Assembly (NCBI GenBank): GCA_026214975.1
Contig: JAOBSW010001150.1
Coordinates: 1-64,000 of the forward strand
Direction: 5' to 3'
Origin: Gentiana macrophylla
Taxonomy: Eukaryota > Streptophyta > Magnoliopsida > Gentianales > Gentianaceae
Length of the DNA: 64,000 nucleotides
Shown here: piece after piece, positions 30,934 to 43,200 of the stretch
Layout of the letters: every line of letters starts with the position of its first letter
Position numbering within the stretch: the first letter of the stretch is position 1
Program-made: the position numbers and the translations under genes
Notes under the pieces: generated by a model
What the model was told of the DNA's origin: nothing
Databases searched by the model: none
Seen by the model: only the letters and a program-made list of their open reading frames with translations

Positions 30934-33618
30934 ATGGCGAAGGTTTTAGTATTCATAATGCTGTTTTTTTTCAGCTTTGTGTCGATCCTAGCTCAGCAAC
31001 AGTTAAGATTCGATAAGAAGGGAGAGTTTAAGGTTTTGCAAGTTGCAGACATGCACTACGCCGACGGGAAAACGACACAATGCGAGGACGTTTTGCCCAA
31101 GCAGTTTGCCTCTTGCTCTGATCTAAATACCACCGCTTTTATTCGCAGACTAATTCTTGCCGAGAAACCTCACTTCATTGTTTTTACTGGTAAGTTTTTC
31201 CATTTCGAAGTGTATAAATTCTTCCTTTGGCAGTACTATTTGATTGTTTGTATATATTACAGCTTCTTTATCTGCGTTTAGTGGATCTTTTTGAGACACA
31301 AAAGTTTTTGTTTTTTTTTTAAATTCTTTTGATTATCCTTTTGATTATGGCCACAGTGGAAGAAGTGGAGGTTAATATATTTGTGTTGGATTAGTGTATT
31401 ACCACCTCTTGCTCTAATATCATATTGAATTCTAATATCATATTGAATTATTATATCTGTCAAGAACTTAAGCTGATGGTAGGTTTATAATTAACATTTT
31501 TATTCAAGAATTTGTGCTGAGGGCAAGTGTAATCGGGGATTTTATATGCTAGTGGCATTACATTCAGAAGACTAGTGGCTTCAGTATTTGAAGGATCCCA
31601 GGTTGTATGGGCATTTAAAGCTGTTCCCCCTGAAAGTAAATTTTAGACAATTTCCATACCTGAAAACGATACTGATCGAAATTAAGGAATTGGGCATTTT
31701 TGAACTTTGTTGAGTGTTGAGTGTTGAGTGTTGAGTGTTGTAAGTTGTAATCTTTGTCATCATTGTTGAGTGTTGTAAACATTGTCTAGGAAAAAGGTTT
31801 ACAAGGTGGGGTTCTTTCTTTTTCCCTCCTTGGCTCGACAGAGATGGGGGTATGATGTAAGAAAGCTGGGTGATAAGTTGAGGACCTCAGACTGCGTGAC
31901 CTTTCCATCTAAACATGTTATATTTACAAACAAGTGTTCGGGTCACCCTTAACGTGTTTTGCCCATTTGACTCATAGTTTTTGAATTCCTTAATGTCAGA
32001 GATACTTTCACTGCTTGAATCACCGTCTATTGTTGCTTTTTTTGGGTTAGTCTTCTGTTGACAAGTCCATTTAAATGAAGATCAATATTCTGCTTCTCGT
32101 GTTTTTTTACTGTTGAGGTTTCATTTGCATTTATTGGATTACAGTCTGTTTTCCTTGTTCGTATGTTTGTAACTCCTACTTAATCATTATAGTTTGAGCT
32201 ACATTCTGCATAAAGATTTTCTTCTATGCTATGTGAGAAGCTAGTTTTTGAAGTAAGTGGAAATAATTTTCAGGAGACAATATTTATGGCTTAGATGCAA
32301 CGGATCCTGCAAAATCTATGGATGCTGCTTTTGCTCCAGCATTAATTTCAGGCATTCCATGGGCAGCAGTTCTGGGAAACCATGACCAAGAGTCTACATT
32401 ATCCCGGGAAGGCGTGATGAAATATATCGTTGGTATGAATAACACTTTCTCTCGGGTGAGTCCTCCTGATACTCATGGCATTGACGGTTTTGGGAACTAC
32501 AATCTGGAAGTCCATGGATTCAAAGATTCTGCTCTCATGAATAAGTCTGTTCTCAACCTATATTTTCTTGATAGTGGTGATTATTCAAAGGTTCCCTCTA
32601 TCCCTGGCTATGACTGGATCAAACATTCTCAGCAACAATGGTTTCGAAACACTTCTATCAAACTTCAGGTATTGTCTTGCAGGCCAATGGTCCTTATAAA
32701 ACTCATTAAATAATACGATTAGTAGTGGCTTTCCTTCATTTGTGGCAATTTTCATTAAGTTTCTGGCAGTCCATTTTCACTTCGTAGCAGAGTTTATTCG
32801 TTTTGCATATCCAAGTTTTGTATATACTTACACGTACACGGATACGCATAGGAGTATATGTGTATCACCATATTTTCGTGTGGATACATACGCGCGTGTT
32901 TCTTTATCTGATTGGCATGTCAAATTCGTATGCAGAAAAGGTACATGAATAAACCCAAGCTCAGAAAGCTCCTGCACCTGGGCTTGTGTATTTTCATATC
33001 CCATTGCCTGAATATTCTCACTTTTCATCATCAAACATGACTGGAGTGAAGCAGGAAGGAATTAGTTCTCCTTCCATAAACTCTGGATTCTTTACGAGTA
33101 TGGTGAAAGCAGGGGATGTGAAGGCAGTGTTTACAGGGCATGATCACGTTAACGATTTTTGTGGTGATTTATCTGGTATACATCTTTGCTATGCTGGAGG
33201 CTTTGGTTATCATGCTTATGGGAAGGCTGGGTGGGCAAGGCGAGCAAGGATCGTCTCGGCATCTTTGGAGAGAAAAGAAAAGGGAGTTTGGGGAGGAGTC
33301 AAGTCTATTAAAACATGGAAACGCCGATGATGATGGACTCACAACAATCGACAGTCAAGTTCTTTGGAAGAAGAAATCTACTGGTAAAGTTTTCTGATTC
33401 TAAAACACATGTCAAAACAACATTGTATTCAGTCACTCACATTGCACCAAATTCATTGTAGAGGATCCGGATTTCTCACATGGAGCGGTATTTCTCTTTG
33501 CAGAAGTCCGTTTTCTTATTTTGATGAAGTTTATATTTTGTGAACAGGTAGCCGTGAGAAAGAAGCAGATTGGGAGCGTATAACAACGTGGAAGGTTAGA
33601 ATCGTCGCCAACATGTAA
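30934..33618 (+). CDS. PAP29-like: Purple acid phosphatase 29-like metallophosphatase, 4 exons, two apparent frameshifts
   Basis: Calcineurin-like metallophosphoesterase, probably secreted or vacuolar; family members annotated 'probable inactive purple acid phosphatase 29'. Exon 1 (30934-31189) encodes a signal peptide (MAKVLVFIMLFFFSFVSILA) and the first metal motif VADMHY. Exon 2 (32274-32668) begins with the split codon of TGDNIYG and holds the GNHDQE motif. Exon 3 (32936-33383) has FHIPLPEY, GHDHVNDFCG and CYAGGFGYHAYGKAGW. Introns are GT-AG (31190-32273, 32669-32935). Two frame breaks are needed: near 32965 (KPKLRK to APAPGL) and near 33324 (KTWKR to DDDGLTTIDSQVLW). After exon 3, either the frame stops at 33397 or a donor at 33384 joins an acceptor at 33547 to a last exon ending at 33618. 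All core motifs are conserved, so the breaks may be sequence errors. Confidence 0.85.
31709..31740. repeat. (GTTGAGT)n minisatellite in intron 1
   Basis: About four tandem copies of GTTGAGT, with another copy near 31764, inside the 1,084-bp first intron of the phosphatase gene. The rest of the intron holds no structure that I recognise. Confidence 0.8.
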
Positions 33619-33737
33619 CCATATATAATCCATAAAAGATCCACTGTATATCTTCATGATTTGTTTGATTCCTCTTCGACATATGAAGAGGGTTCTGTTG
33701 TTTATGTACTTACGCCTGACATCTCTGGGTCTTGATG

Positions 33738-33759
33738 ATATATATATATATATATATAT
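33738..33759. repeat. (AT)n microsatellite
   Basis: Eleven AT units in the 3' flank of the phosphatase gene. Confidence 0.9.
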
Positions 33760-34887
33760 TGTTGCCCTTCAGATTTAACTTTGTAAGCATTATGCAATAT
33801 GATGCTGTGTTTTGTTTTTCTTTTTTTACCATAGCAAACCGGTGCATAGAAACATTCGAAATCTAAGAAATTGTAAGACTGTTTAAACAAGTTTTGCATA
33901 TTTTTTAAAACAAAACGAAAGCTATTTTTCCTGGATCAAAGCGTCTGTCCATCATGTTTTTTTCTTCACTGTTTCTGGGAAATATCCTGCCAAGATCGTA
34001 AATTTGCCAACAACTTCACAACATCATCTCTGGAAGAATGTAGAAAGTGCTTGGTCATCAAGGTTATTTCTGACAAGATAGCAAGCTACGAAGGTATGTG
34101 AAGCACCTTGGATTCTATATGGCGTTGTTCAAAGAAATTCGAGATTATTCCTCTTAGTATTAACTTTTTTCTTGTCCAATTTGAGTCTGAGGATGATGCT
34201 GATCGTGTACCGGTAGGGTGGGTTAGAGAATTAGTTAAATGTTGGGATGTTAGTTACATTTCAATCCATAGACACTTGGCACACACACATATACACAAAA
34301 TCTTTGGAAATTAATCAAGCCAAGAGGGACTCTCTCCCATAGTCTCTCTCTCTCAAACAAGCACTCTCTGCATCGCCTCCCCAACAGCAGCTCCCTGACG
34401 CCGGGCGGCCTTAGGCTGCCGCCGCCCAACCCAACCCATTAATTTACTTTCTTTCTTTACTACTTTAGTTATCTTTTCTCCTTTTATGCTCCGGTCCCTG
34501 CTGCTCTTTCCATGGTCTGATTGGCAGGTGTTTTTTCCGATTTTGAAGCTTTTGAGGCCTTTGGCTCCATCACATCTGGAAGCTTAGCCCTTCCCCGCCT
34601 CTCTGCAAGTTATTTGCTTGTATGTGGTGGGAGCGGCTAGATCTGTGGGTCGCCTTGTATGGATTTGGAGTGAGGTTCTTGGATTAAGCTTGGTGTCACC
34701 GGCGTTTCAACAGCTTATTCCTGCTCACCTTCGATTCCTCTCGTTGGTCGCTTTTTCCGATGGAGAGGAAAGCTTTTCTTCGGGCTCTTTACTTGCTGGC
34801 GGCTCGGCGGCGCGCTGGTTGAGTAGCCTGGTTGTACTAATGGTACACCTCTAAAAGCCTCTAGCTTTGTCTTGGAAGAATATTTTA
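33760..34887. other. Spacer with a GC-richer block, no recognised gene
   Basis: 34320-34860 is richer in GC, with CT repeats, a 'gccgccgccc' run and a 78-codon ORF (34618-34854, + strand) of no recognised domain. It breaks off at the TIR transposon and may continue at 38355, where the 102-codon ORF 38456-38764 is equally unrecognised. It may be a decayed gene or LINE 5' region; I cannot decide. Confidence 0.35.
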
Positions 34888-34895
34888 TAAATTTA
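34888..34895. repeat. 8-bp target duplication, left copy (TAAATTTA)
   Basis: Matches 38347-38354. The sequence is itself a palindrome, so it might in part belong to the terminal repeats. Confidence 0.6.
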
Positions 34896-37000
34896 GTGCT
34901 TTATTCGCACCACAAAGAAACCTACCACGCACTAACGTTAAGTTAAAAAGTTGGATTTACTCATTACACCACACCTTCTACCTATACACCACAATAAAAT
35001 TTCAAACATACAAAAATAAACACTTTTTGCTATCCTTTTTGTTACATCCACCTACCTTTAATAACATTTTGCCCCCCAAACATATGAATTTAACACAACC
35101 CTCCCCCCAACATAAACCACGGAATTCCACCCCTCATTCACATATTTTCAACTTCTTTCCTTAACTCCATCCTTACCCCAATCTAACTTCTACCATTAAT
35201 TTCCTTTCAAGTTCTTACAACTTCCACAAATGAACTATTTTTTCTTCTTTGAATCTCCTTCTTCTTTCCTCTCCCTTCCTCTTCTTCCATTCTTAACCTC
35301 CATAATATCACCGTTCCTCCTCATTCGTTCTTTATCTAATACCAAATTGGAGCAACTTAGACCTAAATTGTAAAGAAGCTTGAAACTGTGAACATTTTGT
35401 AGAAGAAACGGTATGTATAGATATTGATGCTTTGTTAATCTTTCAATTATCATGTTTGTGGAAAAAGAATGCACCTTTTCTTGTAGTCAATGCCTTGAAT
35501 CCTTAGTGTCTTCCAGTGTGTTTGTTAAAATGCCTTAATGAATTTGTTATACACATTTAGTAGTGACCATTATGCATTTACTTTGTGAAATGTTTAAACT
35601 TGATGAAAAGAAGAATCAAGTAGAGGATGCCGATTATTGGTAGTAGAATGGATGTAAGGTCGTAATTTTGTCGATTATTGGTAGTAGAATGGATGTAGTA
35701 GAATTGAATTTTGTCGTATTATTGAATGGATGGAATGGAATTTTGTTGATTGCTTGAGCAGTTGATCCCAAAAATACCGTGGACCAGTGGACTCTCTTTC
35801 CATCATTTCGATGATTCCTATTTGCTACAATCATAGTGTTTAGGTGAAGCTCCCAATTGCTTTTGCTTTCTTTCATTATGATAATACCAAGAATTTTGTG
35901 TATTTGAAATTGGCTTGTTAATTAGCACAGTGGATAGCACTCTTTGCCATATTTTCTCACTAATGCTTGCCGTGGGACTTGTTATCACCGCCTCCTTCTT
36001 CATCTATGACGCTACTTCTTCTCGAAAGACCTGCAATCTGTCCAATGAGCTCTTAATTTTGTTGGTTTTTTTTTTTTTTTTTTTAATCATTTTTGCTGCA
36101 AAATTTGCAAGTACCGATTTGTGCTGGTGAACACAAAGATGACATCATTTAAACATGGCTAAGCTGAACTATTGTTTAATAAATGACTATTATGCCTATA
36201 AATTTTGTGGATATTATTGTTTATTTTTGTTTCATGTTGTTAATCTCCAAGATTATTAAATTCATGTCTGCTGACAAGGATGATCGCTTTTGGTCTTTTT
36301 GTAAGGTTTGTGGACAACATGCATAAATGAATAATTGGCTTGACGGTTCCAACTAAATATGATAGTCTTCCTTTGAAGATGAAGCTTTGGTCTAGAATTG
36401 TTCACACTCTTATAAATGTGGCTCGATTTTCGCTTCTCGTATATATTGTTCTTAATGATTAGTCTTGTGATGGTTGTTCTTGTTTAGTAGATATGGTTGT
36501 CTAGTTTAAAGTTCAGATGGTAAAAGGCGCCAAATAGTGTGATGAAGAAGAAGTCCAAAATCTGCTGTGGATGTCGGGAAAGCTAAGAGCAAGTGGAAAT
36601 GAGGGACCGGTAAAATAAACAAAGAAACCGTGAATGGAACCCCAAAGAAGAGCAACTACCGTGTGATAATCCGTGAACCATCTTCTATTGGGAAAAGGAA
36701 GTCTAATGATGTACAAGGAAAAGGAAAGGCAGTTGTTGTTGAGAAAGAAAAGAAAAAGAAAAGGAAGTTTGTGATAATCCTTGTTGGATGTTTTTTTTTT
36801 GTTTGTTTAAAACTACTTTTGTACGTTGGATGATATTTTGTTGCATTCCAACTTGATTGGCTAAGACCATAAGCTCGACATATGATTGAAATCCCATATT
36901 TTCTTTTTCGTATGTTTGTTGTGGTTATCGATTTCTGATTGAATCTTTTTTGTGCTTATGTTGTTGATTTACGTGAGTTACTAAGGAATGACTTTATTTT

Positions 37001-37450
37001 GTGAGAAACGACCTTGTCATGGTTGATTCTTGGAGAAACGACCTTGTCAGGGTCGTATCAATGTAGAATCGTCCATAGCAAAGTCGTTTCAACAATTATA
37101 AGGTTACCGGTTTGATGCTAGCGTAGATTCGACCTTACGCCAAGTCGATTCAAAGAGGTTTACCTTGTCATGGTTGATTCTGGGGAAACGACTTATCGTG
37201 GTCGATCAATGTAGAATCGCCCATAGCAAAGTCGCTTTCAACCATTATAATGTTAATGGTTTGATGCTAATGAGATTTGACCTACGCTAAGTCGATTCTA
37301 TAAGAGAAACGACATTGTCATGGTTGATTCTTGAAGAACCGACCTTGTCGTGGTCGTATCAATGTAGAATCGCCCATAGCAAAGTCGCTTTCAACCGCTA
37401 TACGGTTACCGGTTTGATGCTAGTGAGAATCGACCTCAGGGTTGAATGTC
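37001..37450. repeat. 150-bp tandem repeat, three copies
   Basis: The phrase ACCTTGTCATGGTTGATTC starts at 37011 and 37162, and ACATTGTCATGGTTGATTC at 37312, spacings of 151 and 150 bp. Each unit also has 'aatgtagaatcg' + 'cccatagcaaagtcg' and 'ggtttgatgcta'. Short GTCGATTC/GAATCGAC complements recur within each unit. It lies inside the TIR transposon. Confidence 0.88.
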
Positions 37451-37854
37451 TAAGAATCGACCTCTTAGGGTCGAACATCTTATAATCGATCACAACAAAA
37501 TTGTTCAAATTCTAAAACGACTATGTTATGGTTGTTTTCATATCTGGCGAATGAAAAGCATCAACTTTTGTAACATTGAATCACCAAACCCAAAATAATA
37601 GTTCAATACACTAAATTAATTTACATTTTAGCATTTCTACGTGTCGATTTCACTAAAACAACACACAATAGTAAATTGATTTCAAAAGTACATTTTCATT
37701 GATTTTGCTTGAAACCCCAATTTCTTCAATTGAGGTTTTTGATTCCACTCTTCATTCATTGAACCTGGTATACAACCTCCAAAGCATGTTCTTTTATCCG
37801 TATGGTTTGATGGATCTGTGTGTAGATGATTATGATGAAAAAATTGATGAGGAT

Positions 37855-38075
37855 TATGAGGATGGTGTGGGGTTTGAAGGTTTTATAATGATGAAGATGA
37901 TGGAGTTATGAAGATGGTGATTTTGTTTGAAGATGATTTGGGGTTTAAAGTTTTTATGATGATGAAGAGTATGGTGATTTTGTTTAAAGATGGTGTTGGG
38001 TTTGAAGATTTTATGACGATGAAGATTATGAAGATGTCGATTTTGTTTGAAGATGATGATTTTGTTTCGAGGGTT
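37855..38075. repeat. About 60-bp tandem repeat, GATGAAGAT-rich
   Basis: Units start near 37855, 37912, 37972 and 38034, each with 'tgattttgtttgaagatg' or a variant, 'ggtttgaag' and 'tttatgatgatgaag'. The ORF 37908-38189 is this repeat translated, and there is no reason to call it a gene. Confidence 0.75.
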
Positions 38076-38354
38076 TTACGAGGAAGAAGATATTTTTTTG
38101 AGGAAATAATGGGGTGTGTAGTAGGGTGGGATATAAAGTTAATTAAATTGAGGACTAATGTGTATTTAAAAAAATTGGTGTGGAAATAGTTTAAAAGTGT
38201 GGTATGAAGGTAGATAATGTGGTGCAAATAAAGAATTAAAAATGTTTGAAAATCTGTGGTACAAAGGTAGGTTTTTAGTTTTAGGTGTGGTGCAAAGTAT
38301 AAAGTGGTACAACGGTAGGTTTGCTGTGGTACGAATAAAGACTCCCTAAATTTA

Positions 38355-39276
38355 ATATTATGTTTTTTGTGTATCTGTAATTAGTTAATGTTGTAATTAG
38401 TTAATGTTGTTGATTTATGTGATTGTCGGGTAATAGATTGCATTAGAGGATTCATGTGTCTGAACATCTTTATCCTTGTGGGGAATTTTTTCTCTTTGTT
38501 CAACACCATCTTTTAATCTATTACTTGACTTTGTGTTGTATCGTAGATAGTCTGTGTTGTTTTAATGTCTTTAGCTTGTCCGTTGAAATCTGCTTTGGCC
38601 GCGATGTCCGGGCGCTCGCTTCTATATTCTCCGGCGTTAGTCCGCTATTAATAAAATCTTTTGTCTTCGGAGGAAAAATACACAAAATCTTTGATAGATT
38701 CACCGATGTATCCGCTGTAATTGATTCTGGGCTCGCTGCAATCTTTGATTCCTTGAGAAGATGATGTAAGTTTTGCAGAATGAATCAATGAAAGATGCTT
38801 GACCAAATTCTCTTTTTCACTCACATTTATAGTTTAGTTTTCTTCGCTGGTATCAATGTATCATGGCTTCTGTGCTCACGCCTAATGGTGACCACCGGAC
38901 CTTGGGCTCACGTAACCGTATCAATGGATGCAAACGAAACTTAAGCTTCATCCTGGAGTGATGTTGTTGCATCGCTTGTTTCAAGCCCTTCTTCACCAAA
39001 TGACTGCCGACCTCTCGAACCGAGACTCTGCTCAACTCGTGGGTATCTACTACATCAAGATTGAGTGCCGGAGCATCTTTTTCACCTGGGCTCCTTACAC
39101 TTTGGATGCATGTACTGAGCCGGGTTGCCATACACCAACCGGCCCTCCAATCGAGCAATTCCTTCCCCTTCAAATCAAATCGCCTCGATGCCCTCTTCCT
39201 TGATTAATCCCATGTCTCTATGCTATTTCCACCATTTATCGGGTAATCTTGCTCAAGCTTGTACTCGTGAAAATGA
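38355..39276. other. Spacer, no recognised gene
   Basis: Contains two overlapping ORFs near 38853-39203 on opposite strands and one at 38456-38764. None shows a domain I know. Parts may be old retroelement sequence. Confidence 0.35.
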
Positions 39277-39629
39277 ATAGAACAATTATCTTGTTTGGCG
39301 TTATAATGTTTTGCATATTATTAGAGGCCATAAATTAGAATATCACATTTAAGAAGTTCACCGCTAGATCAAACAAGTAGCTATATAGAGTTCTAGGAAA
39401 TTGTGCCGTAATCTATGAAACCGTGAATAGTATGGATCAACTCCTCATAGGATGGTTGTTGAGCTCAATGACAGAGCAAACGTTACTAGATGTTGTAGGT
39501 TGCTTGTCACATGGAGATTTGGCAAACCTTGAAGGTCCTGCTTAACAACAAATAAAAGGCCAAAATGTTAGAATATAAGTGGTGCTCTTACCAAAGCCAC
39601 AAGGGATCTAAGTCAATAGCAGATTATCT
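39277..39629 (+). pseudogene. Copia gag fragment, cut by the SIRE-like insertion
   Basis: Encodes NNYLVWRYNVLHIIRGHKLE (the 'NY..W...' start of the Retrotran_gag_3/UBN2 type), then in other frames MDQLLIGWLLSSMTEQTLLD, VVGCLSHGDLAN, and KMLEYKWCSYQSHKGSKSIA with DYL. The reading ends exactly at 39629, where the LTR of the next element begins. It therefore belongs to a different Copia copy in which the SIRE-like cluster landed. Confidence 0.7.
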
Positions 39630-41347
39630 TGTTGGACTTATTTCTTAGTTTTGATGATGAGTGCCATACTACTCAGAAAGATTATAGTGCAAAGGCAAAA
39701 AGATGTCTAGATAAAATGTATAGGTTTATTAGAGTTTGATTCATAAATAGGTTTGATCAAACAAGCATCAGAAAGCTATAAAGGTCAGGCCGATTGATAT
39801 CACAGATTAGAGTTTGGTTCAGGTCAAGAGGTAGATAGGTCGCGAGAGATCGGTCCCAGTCAGAGGAACTCGGACAAGACAAGATCCGAAGGCCGAGGGT
39901 TCAAACTCGCTAATGAAGGCTAATGGATCAAACTTAGTATTTAAAGTCAAGGATATGGAATCGTAATTTAGGCAAGTCCGTGATGACCTAAACTCGATTA
40001 CATATGCCTGTGTGTAAGGTCTAAGTTCCACAAGTTGGATGATGTTTGGAACTTGGTTATAATTTAAATGATGTAATCTAACTTCACAAATAAAAGTTAG
40101 ATAAAAGTAATCACCGCATTATATTTTACATAAAAATATGATGATCAGCAGATCGATTGGTACTTCACACAGACTTATGAACTCGCCGATATATGTTACC
40201 TCGATTAATTCAAGATTATTGAAGATTACATGGATAAGATAAACCAACTACCTCTCGACTTATCAAGAAAATCAAAGGTCGAGATTAAAAAGACGCTGGG
40301 ATGATCCATATTTTTATCCATTGATACAAGTCAGTGGTGGACAGATCGCGATCACAAAAAGTAATTTCGACAAAGGTCACCCCATGAATAGTGATGTAAC
40401 GCGTAATCGATGGGACAAAAACAAGGAACGGTCACATTTGAATTTCAAATGCAAGTCACATGCATTCCTACCTATAAATAGAGACTTTCAACTCAAAAAA
40501 TGATGATGAATTTTGGGATAAACTTTAAGTGACAATATCGAAATAAAAAACACCTCACGAACTTATCGAGCTTAAGGTCGCCGATCTAGTTATTTTCTTC
40601 AAGTGCATTCTCAGGTTCAAGCCGCATCAAGCATACACACTTGAAGACCGCAAGTCGCCGATTACATCATCCCAATCAAGCCGCCAGAATCGAATCATTT
40701 ATTTGATTCATTCTTTATTTTATAAAGAACTCCGCCAAGACAAAGAAGCATCCGTTAGTGTGAAAGATCGTTGTTTGTGGTGGAGCCGGTGAAGAGGCAA
40801 TCCTACCCTTCAAGGACCAAAGTGGAAGACTCAGGAGCAAAGAATCCTACCTGCTCCTGGCCGCTTGCCAGAAGCCATAGCTATTGGTGAAGGACAAACA
40901 ACTAGGAATCTTTGTAAAAGCTACATCAAAGATCTCTAGTGAATTTCCTCCAACATCACAGAGAAGAGTGGACTCGACTGTGATTACATCACCCGAACCA
41001 CTATAAAATCGGGCTATTTACTTTCGTGATTTACTTTCTCGCACTTAGTTTATTTCACTCATCAACCCATCGAATCTAGCAAATCAAATCACACACTTGC
41101 ACTAATCGAGTATCTAATACTTAGTATCATATTTAACAACAAGTATTAAGGCTTAATTTTGATATTATTCACGCACAAATTCAAAGAACTCAACTATCAA
41201 GAGATCATCGCTTATCCAAGTTATCAAGTCACAAAGCAGACTCAAGTATCACGCAGATCGGTTGCGTAATTTGTTAACTCTAAAGTTTTAAGTGTTAAGT
41301 TTATTCACCCCCTCTAAACTTAACCAAAGCCTTTCAAGGGACCAACA
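39630..41347 (+). repeat. LTR A of the SIRE-like cluster
   Basis: About 1,718 bp, followed one base-pair step later by the primer site. It aligns along its length with LTR B and LTR C. Differences often involve 'atcg' here against 'actg' in LTR C. Confidence 0.88.
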
Positions 41348-41349
41348 AT

Positions 41350-41361
41350 TGGTATCGGAGC
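41350..41361 (+). other. Primer binding site, initiator-Met type
   Basis: TGGTATCGGAGC differs from the standard site by one base and lies 2 bases after LTR A. Confidence 0.85.
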
Positions 41362-41450
41362 AAAGGTTTCGCTCAAGGAATCTTACTTGTTGTGCTTGTG
41401 AAAATTCTTTAAAACTTTCTTTCAAGTTATCGATTTTCAAGACTTGCATC

Positions 41451-43200
41451 ATGGACAACACACAAGATGCTGTAACTATGTTGATGTGTTCTCTTGATAG
41501 ATTTGATGAGTATAAACGCCGAATGCGTGCATATCTTGTCGCTACTCATGATGAGATGATGGATGTATTAATCAAGGACCACCTGAGATTACAAAGGCAA
41601 GAATAAAGTGGGTGACAGAATCGAGTACATTCCTAAACCAAAAAGAGAATGGAATGTGTAAGATGTAAAAGAGCAAACCTCAACAACATTGCTATTGATA
41701 TCATTTACGTAACCTTGATAGCAATATGTATATGAAGGTTAAAGATTGCAAGATCGCAAAGGAACTTTGGGATAAGATTCACTTTAACTGCGGAAGGCAC
41801 CGATGCAATAAAGAAGAACAAAATCAGCAGGCTGTAAAGAGGTTTCAAAAGTTCAAGATGCTACCTAATGAAACTATTGAGCAAATGGAATCAAGATTCA
41901 ATGCATCTCGATGAACTTACCTCGCCGAGTGTAAGTTATTCAAAAGAGGAAATAAACACCAAAATCTTGGAAGCTCTACTCGCAAGAGATGTTTGGAAAA
42001 TGAAGGTGATCGCAATTGAGGAAATGAGAAAGTTGCATGAAGAAGACACTTCAAATTATTTTCGATTTAAAGGCTTATGAATTTAGCAAAAGCTTGTGCT
42101 CAAATCGAAAAGGAAGAGCCAAAGACCACAAGATTGGTCGCTTCACATCATGAAGAAACATCAGGAGGACAGATGATATGCCGGATGAGATGCAAGAACA
42201 AATTGCCCTACCGAGCAAGAAAATCAGATGATGAAGACCGGAAAGGCCCTCGCAAGAAATTTTACAAAAAGGCCTAATCAAAGAAGGAAAGAAGAACCAA
42301 GGAAAGATAATGACTATCTCAGGCTTTCATTGTAAAGAAACCAGACACTTCAAACCCGATCGCCCCGAAGTTAAAACAAGGCAAGGAACTCCGATTATCT
42401 TTGCTTCAACCGCAAGAAGCCTCGACATTTTAGACCTGATTGTCCCTGCACTCATCAAGACCAAAAGTCAACAAAGAAGACTTGGCAAGAAGGCTATGGT
42501 TGTCAAGATGAATCAAAGCATGAAGTTGAATCAAAAAGGAAATGAATCGATGACACCGCATTGGTTGCCGATATGGAGGATTATGCTTTGATGGCTAATA
42601 TGGATGAAATCGAGGAGGTATACAACATCAGATCTATCAACACTCCTCGCTGGAAGTGATTGTGAATCAACTTGTGGTTCAAATCCTAGAAATTCGACAA
42701 CAATGAGACTTTTGATGCCATCCTTAATCAACCGAGGATAATACAACTGCTATGAGGTTGTGAAGGCTGAAAAAGAAACTCTTGAGTTAGAAGTTGGAAG
42801 ATTGAAAGTCGAATTAAGAGTTCTCAAGGGTAAGGAAAAAGATGTTGAATGTAATCAAAATAAGTTCATTAACATCCAGCAGCAATTTCTCGAATCACGA
42901 ACCATCTTGTTCCAATATCGCATACAAATCAGAAAGCCTTTATGGAGATAGAACATGGCTTGGATTTGGAACTCAAGAATCTAACAAGAGTGGATCCAAA
43001 GAAGGTTATCGAACCTAGTACCGCACTGGTCCTAAGTTTGTACCTCGCACTAGATCCAACTCCCAAGAAGGTTGCCAAGCAAGAAAAACCCAATGAGAAT
43101 GCTTCATGAAGCAAAATCGTAAGTCTAAGAAGTCAACAGCCCTAGTAAAAAGAATAAATCCAAAAATAGATCACAGCCTTCTAAAGTCGCCGATAGCGCA
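41451..43200 (+). pseudogene. gag: gag of the SIRE-like element, frameshifted
   Basis: Starts at the ATG at 41451 (MDNTQDAVTMLMCSLDRFDE). It continues with KRRMRAYLVATHDEMMDVLI, then KDCKIAKELWDKIHF and RFQKFKMLPNETIEQME (41726-41914), the UBN2-type gag. Two decayed zinc-knuckle units, FHCKETRHFKPDRPE and RHFRPDCP, lie at 42325-42460. A Lys/Glu coiled-coil-like stretch follows at 42760-42951. It would form the virus-like particle. More than five frameshifts break it. Confidence 0.8.

Larger units (their letters stand above)
34896..38346. mobile_element. TIR DNA transposon, 3.45 kb, non-autonomous
   Basis: The left terminus carries CTTTATTCGCACCACAAAG then AAACCTACC. The right terminus, read in reverse complement, is GGGAGTCTTTATTCGTACCA then CAGCAAACCTACC, clearly an inverted repeat. 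Both ends are flanked by TAAATTTA (34888-34895 and 38347-38354), an 8-bp duplication as made by hAT-type (or some Mutator-type) transposases. Subterminal regions contain repeated TGTGGT(A/G)C...GGTAG phrases on the right and their complements on the left. No transposase is recognised inside; a Lys-rich ORF (36630-36833) and repeat-derived acidic ORFs are the only coding candidates. The superfamily is therefore uncertain. Confidence 0.7.

Noticed and set aside
34618..34854. Host gene next to the phosphatase
   Set aside because: Single short ORF with no recognised domain and no splice structure; kept only as part of a spacer.
37699..38227. Acidic and Met-rich ORFs
   Set aside because: Translation of the 60-bp repeat in the TIR transposon.
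38853..39203. Opposite-strand ORFs of about 100 codons
   Set aside because: Overlap each other in a GC-richer block; no domain recognised on either strand.
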